In this document: positions 42,444-52,220 of the stretch, one piece after another
How the letters are laid out: each line of letters begins with the position of its first letter
Numbering within the stretch: position 1 is the stretch's first letter
Assembly (NCBI RefSeq): GCF_010894455.1
Contig: NZ_JAAIXY010000029.1
Location: 1 to 64,000 of the forward strand
From: Myxococcus eversor
GTDB lineage: Bacteria; Myxococcota; Myxococcia; Myxococcales; Myxococcaceae
Length of the DNA stretch: 64,000 nt
Direction of reading: 5' to 3'
Notes under the pieces: generated by a model
What the model was told of the DNA's origin: nothing
Databases searched by the model: none
The model's input: only the letters and a program-made list of their open reading frames with translations
Translations under genes and position numbers: made by a program

Positions 42444-45400
42444 ATGTCCTCAAACGAATCCGAACCCACCCCGCAGAGACCTCGGCTCGCTCGCCGCATC
42501 GCTCGCCATCTCTTCGGTGAGCTTCGCTGGACGCCTCCCACCTGGGCCGTCGCGCTGGGCCTCGCCCTCGCCCGTTTCGCGCGCGCCTTGTTCGGATGGG
42601 TTCGCCGCAATCCCAAACGAATCGCCCTGTCGGTGGTCGCCCTGTGTCTGCTTGTCGTCGGAGCGGACGCCGGCTACCGCTGGTATCAGAGTCGGCCGCA
42701 GCCGGTGCGCTACTCGCTCAGCGCCACGTCTCCGTCGCTGACTCCGCTCGATGACGGCACGCCTCGGTGGGACTCGGTGCACGTGCGGTTCACCGGCTCG
42801 GTGGCCCCGCTCGAAGCCATTGGCAAGCCGGTGACGGCGGGCATCACCCTCAAGCCCGAGCACCCTGGCGCGTGGCGCTGGTCCAATGACCAGACGCTCT
42901 CCTTCGTCCCGAGCGCGGACTGGGGTGTGGGACAGGAGTACCGCGTCACGCTGGACCGCTCGCTCTTCCCCGAGCACATCCTGCTCGAGTCCTATGAGAC
43001 GCGGTTCGAATCGCAGCCCTTCACCGCGTCCATCAACAGCCTGGAGTTCTACGAAGACCCGCGCAATCCGAAGGAGAAGCGCGTCGTGTCCACGCTGACC
43101 TTCTCGCACCCGGTGGACCCGGCCTCGCTCGTGCGCAACCTCTCGCTGCGCTTCGACGTGCCCAGCGGAGGACTGCTGGGCTCCCGCCCGCCCGAGCACA
43201 AGTTCAACGTCACCTACGACAAGCTGAAGGGACAGGCCTACATCCAATCGGACCTCATCCCCATCCCCGACAAGGAGGCCACCATGGTGTTGCGGATGGC
43301 ATCCGGCGTCCAGGCCGCGCGGGGAGGCAAGGGGACCGAGGGGATACAGGAGCGACAGGTCACCATCCCCGGCATGTTCAGCTACTTCCGCGTGTCGGGC
43401 ACCAACGTGTCGCTCGTGCGCAATGACCGCTACGAGCCCGAGCAGGTGCTCATCGTCAACCTGACGACGGGCGTCACCGAGGCGGAGCTGCGAAAGAACC
43501 TCCAGGTCTGGGTGCTGCCCAAGGACAAGCCCGCCACCACGGACGAGGCCGCGAGCTCCAACCATTCCTGGAGCGATGCGCGGACCATCGGTGACGAGCT
43601 GCTCGCGAAGGCGGAGAAGCTGGCGTTGGACCCGGTGCCCACGGACAGGGAGCACGCCACGCTGCACAGCTTCCGCATCCGCGCGGACGTGGGCCGCTAT
43701 CTCTACATCCGGCTCAAGAAGGGCACGCAATCCGCCGGTGGCTATGTGCTGGCCGAGGAGTTCAACAGCACCGAGGCCGTGCCGCGCTTCCCCGAGGAGG
43801 TGAGCATCCTCCACGAGGGCGCCCTGCTCAGCCTCGCGGGCGAGAAGAAGGTCACCGTCCTCTCGCGCGACGTCCAGGGGCTGCGCTTCCAACTGGGCCG
43901 CGTGCTGCCGGACCAGCTCAACCACCTGGTGAGCCAGACGGAGGGCCGCTTCGCGCACCCCAGCTTCAGCAACTACCGTTTCGACGAGCAGAACATCACG
44001 GAGAGCTTCTCCGTGGTGCGCCCGCTGGAAGGCGTGGGCCGGGGCAAGGCGCAGTACGCCTCCTTCGACTTGACGGAGTACCTCACCCCCGCGAACAACC
44101 CGTCCGCGCGTCGCGGCCTGTTCTTCTTCAAGGTTCAGAGCTGGGACCCCGAGCACAAGCGGACGACGGGCAAGGAGGACTCGCGGCTCCTCTTGGTGAC
44201 GGACCTGGGCCTGGTGGTGAAGGACAGCGCGGACGGCTCGCATGACCTCTTCGTCCAGTCGCTGGGCGAGGGGCTCCCGGCGGAAGGCGTCACGGTGAGC
44301 GTGCTCGGCAAGAACGGCCTGCCGGTGCTCAGCGCCACCACGGGCGCGGATGGCCACGTGGCCTTCCCGACGCTGACCGACTTCGCGCGCGAGCAGACGC
44401 CCATCGCGTACCTGGCGCGCAAGGGCGATGACTTCGCCTTCCTGCCCTTCAACCGCTCGGACCGGCAGCTCAACTTCAGCCGCTTCGATGTGGGCGGCGT
44501 GACGAGCGGCTCCACTCCGGAGCGCCTGACGGCCTTCCTCTTCTCGGACCGGGGCCTCTACCGTCCCGGCGACACCTTCCACGTCGCCATGGTGGTGAAG
44601 CCCTCGGATTGGAGCCAGCCGCCCACGGGCGTTCCGCTGGAAGCGACCGTCACGGACCCTCGCGGCCTGGAGGTGCACAAGCAGAAGCTTTCCCTCTCCG
44701 CCGCCGGCCTGGAGGCGCTCCAGTACACGACGGAGGAGACGTCCCCCACGGGCCACTACGCGGTGAACCTGTACGTGGTGAAGGACGGGCTGCGGGGCAG
44801 CCTGCTCGGCTCCACCCAGGTGCGCGTGGAGGAGTTCCTCCCGGACCGGATGCGCATCACCACGCGCTTCGACACCGACCGGCTCGAAGGCTGGGTGCCG
44901 CCCGAGGGACTCAAGGGCAAGGTGACGCTGAAGAACCTCTTCGGCATCGCCGCGGCGGACCGGCTCGTGTCCGCGGAGCTGACCTTCAGCCCGGGGTACC
45001 CTGGCTTCCGTCAATACCCGGGCTACACCTTCCACGACCCGATGATGGCCACGCGCACCTTCAGCGAGCGCCTGGAGAACTCCAGCACCGACGACGAGGG
45101 TGAGGTGGAGCTGGAGCTGGGGCTGGAGAAGTTCGAGAAGGCGACGTGGCGCGTGTCGTTGCTCGCGGAGGGCTACGAGGCCGAGGGTGGACGAGGCGTG
45201 TCCTCGGAGGCCTCCATCCTGGTGTCTCCCCTGCCGTACCTCGTCGGCTTCAAGCCGGATGGTGGGTTGACCTACCTGAGCCAGGGCTCGGCGCGCTCGG
45301 TGGACTTCATCGCCGTGGACCCGACGCTGAAGAAGAAGGCCGTGCAGGGCCTCAATGCGGAGCTCATCGAGCGGCGTTGGGTGTCCGTCCTCACACAGCA

Positions 45401-48400
45401 GCCCAATGGCACGTACGCCTACCAGTCCGCGCGCCGCGACACCGTGGTGCGCACGCGCGAGCTGGCCATCGGCGAGGCGGGCTTCAAGTACGCGCTGTCC
45501 ACGGAGCAGCCCGGCGACTTCGTGGTGGTGGTGAAGGACGCGGAGGGCACGGAGCTCAGCCGCGTGGACTACACCGTGGCGGGCCACGCCAACCTCACGC
45601 GCACTCTGGAGAAGAACGCGGAGCTGGAGGTGAAGCTCTCCCGCCAGGACTACGCGCCCGGCGATGAAATCGAGCTGAACATCAAGGCGCCGTACACCGG
45701 CGCGGGCCTCATCACCCTGGAGCGCGAGCGCGTCCATGCGTGGGCCTGGTTCAAGGCGGACGCCACCAGCACGGTGCAGAAGATTCGGCTGCCGCCGGGC
45801 ATCGAGGGCAACGGGTACGTCAACGTCACGTTCGTGCGCGCCATGGACTCGCAGGAGATCTTCATGAGCCCGCTGAGCTACGGCGTGGTGCCGTTCTCGG
45901 TGAGCAAAGACAGCCGAGTCCTGCAGGTGACGCTGACGAGCGCGGAGAAGGGGCGTCCGGGAGAGCCGTACCGCATCCGCTACAAGGGCAACAAGCCGGG
46001 CCGCGCCGTGGTGTACGCGGTGGACGAGGGCATCCTCCAGGTGGCGAGCTACTCGACGCCGGACCCGCTGTCGCACTTCTTCAAGAAGCGCGCGCTGGAG
46101 GTGCGCACGGGCCAGATTCTGGACCTGCTCCTGCCGGAGTTCTCCGTGTCGAAGGCCGTGTCCTCCATGGGCGGCGACGACGAGGGCCAGGCCGCCATCG
46201 GAAAGAACCTCAACCCCTTCAAGCGCAAGCGGGACAAGCCCGTGGCGTACTGGTCCGGCATCGTCGACATCGACGAGACGGAGCGCGAGCTCGTGTACCC
46301 CGTTCCGGACAGCTTCAATGGCGAGCTGCGGGTGATGGCGGTCGCCGTGGGCGAGGAGTCCGTGGGCGCCTCGATTCGACGCGCTGTCATCCGGGGGCCC
46401 TTCGTCATCACCCCGAGCGTGCCCACCTTCGTGGCTCCCGGCGACGAGTTCAACGTGGGCGTCGCGGTGGCCAACAGCGTGGAGGGCGCGGGCAAGGGGA
46501 GCGAGGTGACGCTGGAGCTGAAGCCCTCCGAGCATCTGGAGGTGCTGGACGAGGCCCGGCGCACGCTGAAAATCGATGAGGGCCGCGAGGGGAGCACCAC
46601 CTTCCGCGTGCGCGCGAAGTCCGTCCTCGGCTCGGGGACGCTGGCCTTCACCGCGTCGCTGGGCAAGGAGAAGGGGCGTCAGTCCGTGGACCTGAGCGTC
46701 CGTCCCGCCGTGCCCTTCCTGACGTCCGTGAAGGGCGGCTACGTGAAGGACGGCGAGGTGGACCTCGCGGTGTCCCGAAAGATGCACGGCGCCTTCCGCA
46801 CGTTGGAGGTGAGCGCCTCGCCGATGCCGCTGGGCCTGGCGCGCGGCCTGTCCGCGTACCTGGAGAAGTACCCCCATGGCTGCACCGAGCAGCTCGTCAG
46901 CCGGGCCTTCCCGGCCGTGACGCTCAAGGGCCGCCGCGAGCTGTTGGGTCAGGGGCCGCAGGTGGCCGACGCCAGCTTCGCCTCCGCCATCCACACGCTG
47001 CGCACCCGGCAGAACGACGAGGGCGCCTTCGGCCTGTGGGCGGCCAACTCGTATGCGCCCGTGCTGCCGAGCATCTACGCGCTGCACTTCCTCACCGAGG
47101 CGAAGGAGCGAGGCTTCGCGGTGCCTGTCGACATGCTGAACCGGGGCCTCACCTGGCTGAACACGCTGGCGGCGAGAGAGCCGCAGGACCTCACCCAGGC
47201 GCGCAACGTGGCCTATGCGCAGTACGTGCTCACCCGCAACGGCAAGGTGCCCGGCGGGGCGGTGAATGTCCTGCGCGAGTGGCTGGACGCGAACGCCGCG
47301 GAGGAGTGGCCGGTGGACCTGACGGCGGCGTACGTCGGCGCGACGTACAAGCTGCTGAAGCAGGAGAAGGAGGCCACGCGCGCGATGAAGAAGGTGCGCA
47401 TCGGCGAGGCGCAGGTGGACGACTACGAGGCGCTCTATGACGGGCTCGTCTACGACGCGCAGGTGCTCTACCTGATTTCGCGCCACTTCCCCGAGCGGCT
47501 CCCCGGCATCACCGGGGAGATGCTGGTGTCGCTGGCGAAGCCGCTCGCGGAGGAGCGCTTCAACACGCTGTCCTCCGCGTACGCCATCCTCGGCCTGGAG
47601 GCCTACGCGAAGGCGCTGGGTGAGCAGGGCACGCCGTCGCGCGCGGGCGTGGCCCTGCTGGAGAAGGTGGCGGACACGTTGCGTCCGCTGACGGTGCCGG
47701 AGGGACTGTTCCCCAAGGTCGCCTTCTCCGAGCAGGCCACCGCCGTCCGGGTGAAGAGCGGGGCGAGCGCGCCGCTGTTCTTCCAGGTGACGCAGGCGGG
47801 CTACGACGCGCAGGTGCCCACGGCGCCCATCATCGAGCGACTGGAGGTGCAGCGCGAGCTGAGGGACCTGGACGGCAAGGTGGTGACGGACGTCCCGCTG
47901 GGCGGAGAGGTAGAGGTGCACCTCAAGCTTCGCGGGCTGGAGGGCAACACGTCCCACGTCGCCATCACCGACCTGCTGCCGGGCGGCTTCGAGGTGGTGC
48001 TGGAGCGGCCCGCGCCTCCCGAGCCGGAGCCGGAGCCCGAGTCGGAGCCCGAGGGCGACTCCGAGTACGCCGAAAGTGACAGCTCCTCCGAAGGGGACGA
48101 GTCCTACGAGGGCGGCGGGTCCGACGACGAGCCGCCGGACAACTCCTACCGGGAGCCGGAGCCCGCGCCCGTGGCCGGCGGGTGGCTGCCGCCGGTGGGA
48201 AGCGATCGCTCCAGCTTCAGCCCCGAGTACGTGGACGTGCGTGAGGACCGGGTGGTGCTCTACGGCACGGCGGGCACCACCGTCACGGAGTTCATCTACC
48301 GAATCAAGGCGACCCACTCGGGCCGCTTCGTGATGCCTCCGGCCTTCGCCGAGGGCATGTATGACCGGAGCGTCCGCGCTCGCTCGGTGGCGTCGCAGGT

Positions 48401-48419
48401 GACGGTGTCGGCGCCGTGA
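42444..48419 (+). CDS. Bacterial alpha-2-macroglobulin (YfaS-like), thioester type
   Basis: This 1991-residue protein has an N-terminal membrane anchor (IALSVVALCLLVVGADAGYRW), placing the rest in the periplasm. It contains a series of MG beta domains (e.g. SDRGLYRPGDTFHVAMVVKP, the conserved MG2 motif), a bait-like region, and the thioester CTEQ with C1480 in YPHGCTEQLVSRAF, followed by the alpha/alpha-toroid. The protein traps attacking proteases. The C-terminal region has a long acidic Glu/Asp/Ser insert (~1860-1910) before the receptor-like end. It is coupled to the PBP1C gene by a GTGA overlap, the same pairing as in E. coli. No Shine-Dalgarno is visible at ATG 42444, but the anchor fits this start. 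Confidence 0.88.
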   Translation: MSSNESEPTPQRPRLARRIARHLFGELRWTPPTWAVALGLALARFARALFGWVRRNPKRIALSVVALCLLVVGADAGYRWYQSRPQPVRYSLSATSPSLTPLDDGTPRWDSVHVRFTGSVAPLEAIGKPVTAGITLKPEHPGAWRWSNDQTLSFVPSADWGVGQEYRVTLDRSLFPEHILLESYETRFESQPFTASINSLEFYEDPRNPKEKRVVSTLTFSHPVDPASLVRNLSLRFDVPSGGLLGSRPPEHKFNVTYDKLKGQAYIQSDLIPIPDKEATMVLRMASGVQAARGGKGTEGIQERQVTIPGMFSYFRVSGTNVSLVRNDRYEPEQVLIVNLTTGVTEAELRKNLQVWVLPKDKPATTDEAASSNHSWSDARTIGDELLAKAEKLALDPVPTDREHATLHSFRIRADVGRYLYIRLKKGTQSAGGYVLAEEFNSTEAVPRFPEEVSILHEGALLSLAGEKKVTVLSRDVQGLRFQLGRVLPDQLNHLVSQTEGRFAHPSFSNYRFDEQNITESFSVVRPLEGVGRGKAQYASFDLTEYLTPANNPSARRGLFFFKVQSWDPEHKRTTGKEDSRLLLVTDLGLVVKDSADGSHDLFVQSLGEGLPAEGVTVSVLGKNGLPVLSATTGADGHVAFPTLTDFAREQTPIAYLARKGDDFAFLPFNRSDRQLNFSRFDVGGVTSGSTPERLTAFLFSDRGLYRPGDTFHVAMVVKPSDWSQPPTGVPLEATVTDPRGLEVHKQKLSLSAAGLEALQYTTEETSPTGHYAVNLYVVKDGLRGSLLGSTQVRVEEFLPDRMRITTRFDTDRLEGWVPPEGLKGKVTLKNLFGIAAADRLVSAELTFSPGYPGFRQYPGYTFHDPMMATRTFSERLENSSTDDEGEVELELGLEKFEKATWRVSLLAEGYEAEGGRGVSSEASILVSPLPYLVGFKPDGGLTYLSQGSARSVDFIAVDPTLKKKAVQGLNAELIERRWVSVLTQQPNGTYAYQSARRDTVVRTRELAIGEAGFKYALSTEQPGDFVVVVKDAEGTELSRVDYTVAGHANLTRTLEKNAELEVKLSRQDYAPGDEIELNIKAPYTGAGLITLERERVHAWAWFKADATSTVQKIRLPPGIEGNGYVNVTFVRAMDSQEIFMSPLSYGVVPFSVSKDSRVLQVTLTSAEKGRPGEPYRIRYKGNKPGRAVVYAVDEGILQVASYSTPDPLSHFFKKRALEVRTGQILDLLLPEFSVSKAVSSMGGDDEGQAAIGKNLNPFKRKRDKPVAYWSGIVDIDETERELVYPVPDSFNGELRVMAVAVGEESVGASIRRAVIRGPFVITPSVPTFVAPGDEFNVGVAVANSVEGAGKGSEVTLELKPSEHLEVLDEARRTLKIDEGREGSTTFRVRAKSVLGSGTLAFTASLGKEKGRQSVDLSVRPAVPFLTSVKGGYVKDGEVDLAVSRKMHGAFRTLEVSASPMPLGLARGLSAYLEKYPHGCTEQLVSRAFPAVTLKGRRELLGQGPQVADASFASAIHTLRTRQNDEGAFGLWAANSYAPVLPSIYALHFLTEAKERGFAVPVDMLNRGLTWLNTLAAREPQDLTQARNVAYAQYVLTRNGKVPGGAVNVLREWLDANAAEEWPVDLTAAYVGATYKLLKQEKEATRAMKKVRIGEAQVDDYEALYDGLVYDAQVLYLISRHFPERLPGITGEMLVSLAKPLAEERFNTLSSAYAILGLEAYAKALGEQGTPSRAGVALLEKVADTLRPLTVPEGLFPKVAFSEQATAVRVKSGASAPLFFQVTQAGYDAQVPTAPIIERLEVQRELRDLDGKVVTDVPLGGEVEVHLKLRGLEGNTSHVAITDLLPGGFEVVLERPAPPEPEPEPESEPEGDSEYAESDSSSEGDESYEGGGSDDEPPDNSYREPEPAPVAGGWLPPVGSDRSSFSPEYVDVREDRVVLYGTAGTTVTEFIYRIKATHSGRFVMPPAFAEGMYDRSVRARSVASQVTVSAP

Positions 48420-50728
48420 TTCGACGGGGGTGGCGCAAGGTGCTGGTGGTGATGTTGGGGCTCGCGGCGCTGTATGCCGCGGTGCCCCGGCCGCCGCTGC
48501 GCGAGGGGCTGGGTTTCTCGCAGGCGGTGTTCGACCACGAGGGCCGGCTGTTGCGCCTCACCCTGTCCCCGGACGAGAAGTATCGGCTGTGGGTGCCATT
48601 GGAGCGCATCCCCACCCCCCTGGTGGAGGCCACGCTGCTCCACGAGGACCAGCACTTCCGCTCGCACCCGGGCATCAACCCCGTGGCCCTGGGGCGCGCG
48701 GTGTGGAGCACGTACCTGACGGGCGGGCGGCGCATGGGCGGCTCCACGCTCACCATGCAGCTCGCGCGCATCCGCTACGGCATCGAGTCGCGCACACCCG
48801 GCGGCAAGCTCCAGCAGATGCTGCGGGCGCTGCAACTGGAGTGCACCTGGTCCAAGGACGAAATCCTGGAGGCCTATCTCAACCTCGCGCCCTACGGCCG
48901 CAACGTGGAGGGCGTGGGCGCGGCCAGCCTCGTGTACTTCGGCCGGGACGTGGCGCGGCTGACGCTGGGCGAGTCGCTCACCCTGGCCGTCATTCCGCAG
49001 AGCCCGGCGCGCAGGGACCCGGGCCGGGACTCGGGGGCGCTGACGGCGGCGCGGCTGCGCCTCTTCGAGCGCTGGCAGGTGCAACACCCCGAGGACACCG
49101 AGCGCCGGCCGCTTCTGGCCCAGCCGCTCCCGGTGCTGGGGCGGGAGGACCTGCCCTTCCTCGCGCCACACTTCGTGGGCAGCGTGCTGCGGCGGGCCCC
49201 CGTGGGCGCGAGCGTGACGAGCACGCTGGACTTACCCCTTCAACGATTGCTGGAGCGCCACGTCCGGCAGTACGTGGAGCGGCGCCGTGACGTGGGCATT
49301 CGCAACGCGGTGGCGATGCTCGTGGACTGGCGGACGATGGAGGTGCGCGCGGCGGTGGGCTCGGCGGACTTCTTCGATGCGCGCATCGACGGACAGGTGG
49401 ACGGCACGCACGCGAAGCGCTCGCCGGGCTCCGCGCTCAAGCCGTTCATCTACGGGCTGGGCTTCGACGAGGGCCTGCTGCACCCGCGCACCATGTTGAA
49501 GGACTCGCCGCTGGGCTTCCGGGGGTATGACCCGGAGAACTTCGACGGGGAGTTCGCGGGTCCGCTGCCGGCGGTGGAGGCGCTGGTGCGCAGCCGCAAC
49601 GTGCCGGCGGTGGCGCTGACGAAGCAGCTCCGCGCGCCGGGCCTGCATGGCTTCCTGCGCAAGGCGGGCGTGACGGACCTGCGCGACGAGTCTCACTATG
49701 GCCTCTCGCTGGCGCTGGGCTCCGCCGAGGTCACCATGGCGGAGCTGGTGGAGCTGTACGCGATGCTGGGCCACGGTGGACATCTGCGCCCGCTGCGCTG
49801 GACGGTGGATGCCCCCGTGGAAGAGGGCGTGAAGCTCTTGAGCCCGGAGGCCAGCTTCCTGGTGCTGGAGTCGCTGGCCACGGCGGGCCGCCCCGCGCAG
49901 TCCTTTCGCTCCGAGTGGACGCGCGACACGGTGCCCGTGGCGTGGAAGACGGGGACGTCCACCGGCTTCCGGGACGCGTGGAGCGTGGGCGTGGTGGGGC
50001 CCTATGTCGTGGCGGTGTGGGTGGGGAACTTCGACGGCCAGCCCAACCCGGCCTTCGTGGGACAGACGGCCGCCGCGCCGCTGATGTTCGAGCTGGTGGA
50101 CTCGGTGCGCTCGCGGGACTCGGACGTGCGTCGCGTGCGCCAGTCGGCTCCACCGGGCGTCAGCCGCGTGCGCGTGTGCGCGCTGTCCGGGGGGCTGCCG
50201 GGGCCGCACTGCTCGCGGAAGGTGGACACGTGGTTCATTCCGGGCACCTCGCCCATCCACACGTGTGACGTGCACCGCGAGGTGTGGGTGGACACTCGCA
50301 CGGGCCTGCGGGCGTGTGGACCGGGCCCCTCCAGCCGCGCGGAGGTGTTCGAGTTCTGGCCGTCGGACCTGCTGCGCCTGTTCCAGAAGGCGGGGCTGCC
50401 ACGGCGGGTGCCGCCTCCGGAGGGCGCGGACTGCGGCCTGGAGCACAGCGCCAGCACGGGCACCGCGCCGCGCATCACCACGCCCGAGGAAGGCGTGGAC
50501 TACAACCTGCGGGCCTCGTCGGAGTCCTCGCGCGCGGTGCCGTTGTCGGCGGTGACGGACGCGGACGTGCGGCGGGTGTTCTGGTTCGTGGACGAGCAGC
50601 TCGTGGGCACGGCCTCGCGGGGGGAGTCGCTCCAGTGGGACGCGAAACCAGGGACGTACGTGGTACGGGCGGTGGATGACCGGGGGCGCTCGGATGCCAG
50701 GACGCTGCGGGTTCGCCTCGTGCGCTGA
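48416..50728 (+). CDS. pbpC: Penicillin-binding protein 1C
   Basis: This 770-residue bifunctional peptidoglycan synthase has an N-terminal anchor (VLVVMLGLAALYAAVP). The GT51 glycosyltransferase is at ~60-250 (LLHEDQHFRSHPGINPVALG; GGSTLTMQLARI). The transpeptidase has SPGSALKPFIYG (SxxK), SRNVPAV (SxN) and VAWKTGTSTGF (KTG). The C-terminal PBP1C-specific domain has cysteine-bearing VCALSGGLPGPHCSRK and ends in a beta domain (VFWFVDEQLVGTASRGESLQ). It is translationally coupled to the alpha-2-macroglobulin gene, in keeping with a joint task of repairing cell wall where proteases have breached the envelope. Confidence 0.92.
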   Translation: MIRRGWRKVLVVMLGLAALYAAVPRPPLREGLGFSQAVFDHEGRLLRLTLSPDEKYRLWVPLERIPTPLVEATLLHEDQHFRSHPGINPVALGRAVWSTYLTGGRRMGGSTLTMQLARIRYGIESRTPGGKLQQMLRALQLECTWSKDEILEAYLNLAPYGRNVEGVGAASLVYFGRDVARLTLGESLTLAVIPQSPARRDPGRDSGALTAARLRLFERWQVQHPEDTERRPLLAQPLPVLGREDLPFLAPHFVGSVLRRAPVGASVTSTLDLPLQRLLERHVRQYVERRRDVGIRNAVAMLVDWRTMEVRAAVGSADFFDARIDGQVDGTHAKRSPGSALKPFIYGLGFDEGLLHPRTMLKDSPLGFRGYDPENFDGEFAGPLPAVEALVRSRNVPAVALTKQLRAPGLHGFLRKAGVTDLRDESHYGLSLALGSAEVTMAELVELYAMLGHGGHLRPLRWTVDAPVEEGVKLLSPEASFLVLESLATAGRPAQSFRSEWTRDTVPVAWKTGTSTGFRDAWSVGVVGPYVVAVWVGNFDGQPNPAFVGQTAAAPLMFELVDSVRSRDSDVRRVRQSAPPGVSRVRVCALSGGLPGPHCSRKVDTWFIPGTSPIHTCDVHREVWVDTRTGLRACGPGPSSRAEVFEFWPSDLLRLFQKAGLPRRVPPPEGADCGLEHSASTGTAPRITTPEEGVDYNLRASSESSRAVPLSAVTDADVRRVFWFVDEQLVGTASRGESLQWDAKPGTYVVRAVDDRGRSDARTLRVRLVR

Positions 50729-50775
50729 CCCAACGGGCACGGGCCGGGCTATCCTCGGCGGGGCGAGGAGTGGCC

Positions 50776-52218
50776 ATGGCGAACGGACAGAGGCGGGGCA
50801 ATGGGCCCGGCCGGAACGAGGAGACGCGCATCGCGCCCGAGGAGGATGAGGACGCGACGCGGGACATCCCGTCCTCCTATCGCCCCGAGGAGACGCGCCT
50901 GGCGCCCCCGGAGCCGTCTCCCTCCGAGACGCGCATCGGCCCGCTCGACGAGCAGGAAGAAATCATCACCGATGTGCGCAAGGGACAGGCTGCCGGGGGC
51001 CGTGCCGCCACGGCCCGTCCTCCCGAGTCACGCGCAGGTGGCAGGGGTGCCTCGGACGACCGGAGCGGCCGAGGCCAGGAAGTCATCGTCACGGAAGCGC
51101 GCGGTGCGGGCCGGGGCCAGGAGGTCATCGTCACGGAGGCCCGCGCTGGAGGTCGGGCGCAGACCGGAGGCGCGGCGGAGGCACGCGGCGGCCGAGGGCA
51201 GGAGGTCATCCAAACGGAGGCGCGCGGGGCAGGCCGAGGCCCGGCGGCGGGACGCGGTCAGGAGGTCGAGGCACGAGGCGCCAGTCGCGGCGCCACGGGC
51301 GCGCGAGGTCGGACGCCCGAGGTCTCCGCCTTGGATGACGACGACGAGGACACCTCCGCGGCGGCGGTGAAGGGCGGGGACGAGGAGTACCAGCTCTTCA
51401 CCACCGGCGAGAGTCGCGGCGAGGAGGACCTGCTGCCCTTCGCCACCGAGCTTCGGAGCAATGGCACCCCGGCCGCTCCCGCCACGGAGCTGCGCCCGCC
51501 CGCGCCTCCCGTGCTCAGGCCGGAGAAGGGCAAGGCCCCCGCGCCTCCGAAGCCGCCCCCGGCCGCGAAGGGCACGGGCTGGCTATCGAAGGGGGGCGAG
51601 AAGCCTCCCTCGCCAGGTCTCAGCGCGGGCGTGGTGCGGCTCAGTCCGCTGGAGCCCGCCGCCGGAAAGGTGGCCGCCGCGGCGGAGGACGGCCCCGCGC
51701 TGCGGACGATGTTCGCCAACCACTCCGCGCTGCTCGCGGAGCAGCTTCGCGACGCCCTGGGGAAGAAGATGTACGGGCGCGGGCCGCACCGCGTGCTGCG
51801 CATCGACGACCCCGAGGGCCCGAGCACCGGGGGCGGCAAGCAGGCCCGTCAATCCATCTCCCTGGTTCCGCGCAAGGGCACGGGCCCGTCCGTCGTGTGC
51901 GGCTGGGTGGACGTGTCGAAGCGCGAGGCCCAACTGCGCGGCTTCGAGGGCGTGGCGAAGCGCTACGAGGCCCACCACGGCGAGCCCCTGGAGCTGGCGC
52001 CCGAGGAGTACGAGCGCTTCCTGCATGACGTGGAGGACGTGCTCGTCAAGGCGGTCATCAAGGTCCGCCTCATCGTCCCCGAGGAGCAGGCCGGCACGGG
52101 ACTGGCGGCGCAGGCCGTGAGGGCTCCGGCGCGAGGCGGCGTCCCCATGATTCTGGTGCTGCTCCTCATGGGGGCGGCCTTCGCGCTGGGCCTCTTCGTG
52201 GGGCGGACGCCCGGCTGA
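50776..52218 (+). CDS. Tail-anchored protein with Gly/Arg-rich QEVIVTEAR repeats
   Basis: The protein has 480 residues; ATG 50776 follows GAGGAG. The N-terminal ~60 residues carry three 'ETR(I/L)' motifs in acidic context (NEETRIAPEED, PEETRLAPPE, PSETRIGPLD). Residues ~95-170 have three copies of GRGQEVI(V/Q)TEARG with Gly/Arg spacers, about 22 and 30 residues apart. A Pro-rich linker leads to a folded, charged domain (~310-440; LRTMFANHSALLAEQLRDAL, GVAKRYEAHHGEPLELAPEE) and one C-terminal membrane helix (MILVLLLMGAAFALGLFVG). I know no family for it. The Thr-rich acidic motifs could be kinase or FHA targets (inference). It starts 47 bases after pbpC, so it may be in that operon. Confidence 0.65.
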   Translation: MANGQRRGNGPGRNEETRIAPEEDEDATRDIPSSYRPEETRLAPPEPSPSETRIGPLDEQEEIITDVRKGQAAGGRAATARPPESRAGGRGASDDRSGRGQEVIVTEARGAGRGQEVIVTEARAGGRAQTGGAAEARGGRGQEVIQTEARGAGRGPAAGRGQEVEARGASRGATGARGRTPEVSALDDDDEDTSAAAVKGGDEEYQLFTTGESRGEEDLLPFATELRSNGTPAAPATELRPPAPPVLRPEKGKAPAPPKPPPAAKGTGWLSKGGEKPPSPGLSAGVVRLSPLEPAAGKVAAAAEDGPALRTMFANHSALLAEQLRDALGKKMYGRGPHRVLRIDDPEGPSTGGGKQARQSISLVPRKGTGPSVVCGWVDVSKREAQLRGFEGVAKRYEAHHGEPLELAPEEYERFLHDVEDVLVKAVIKVRLIVPEEQAGTGLAAQAVRAPARGGVPMILVLLLMGAAFALGLFVGRTPG

Positions 52219-52220
52219 CG

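Noticed and set aside
42450..48317. 1955-residue open frame on the minus strand
   Set aside because: It is antisense to the alpha-2-macroglobulin gene; its Arg/His/Gln/Leu-rich text is the usual complement of a high-GC gene, with no domain.
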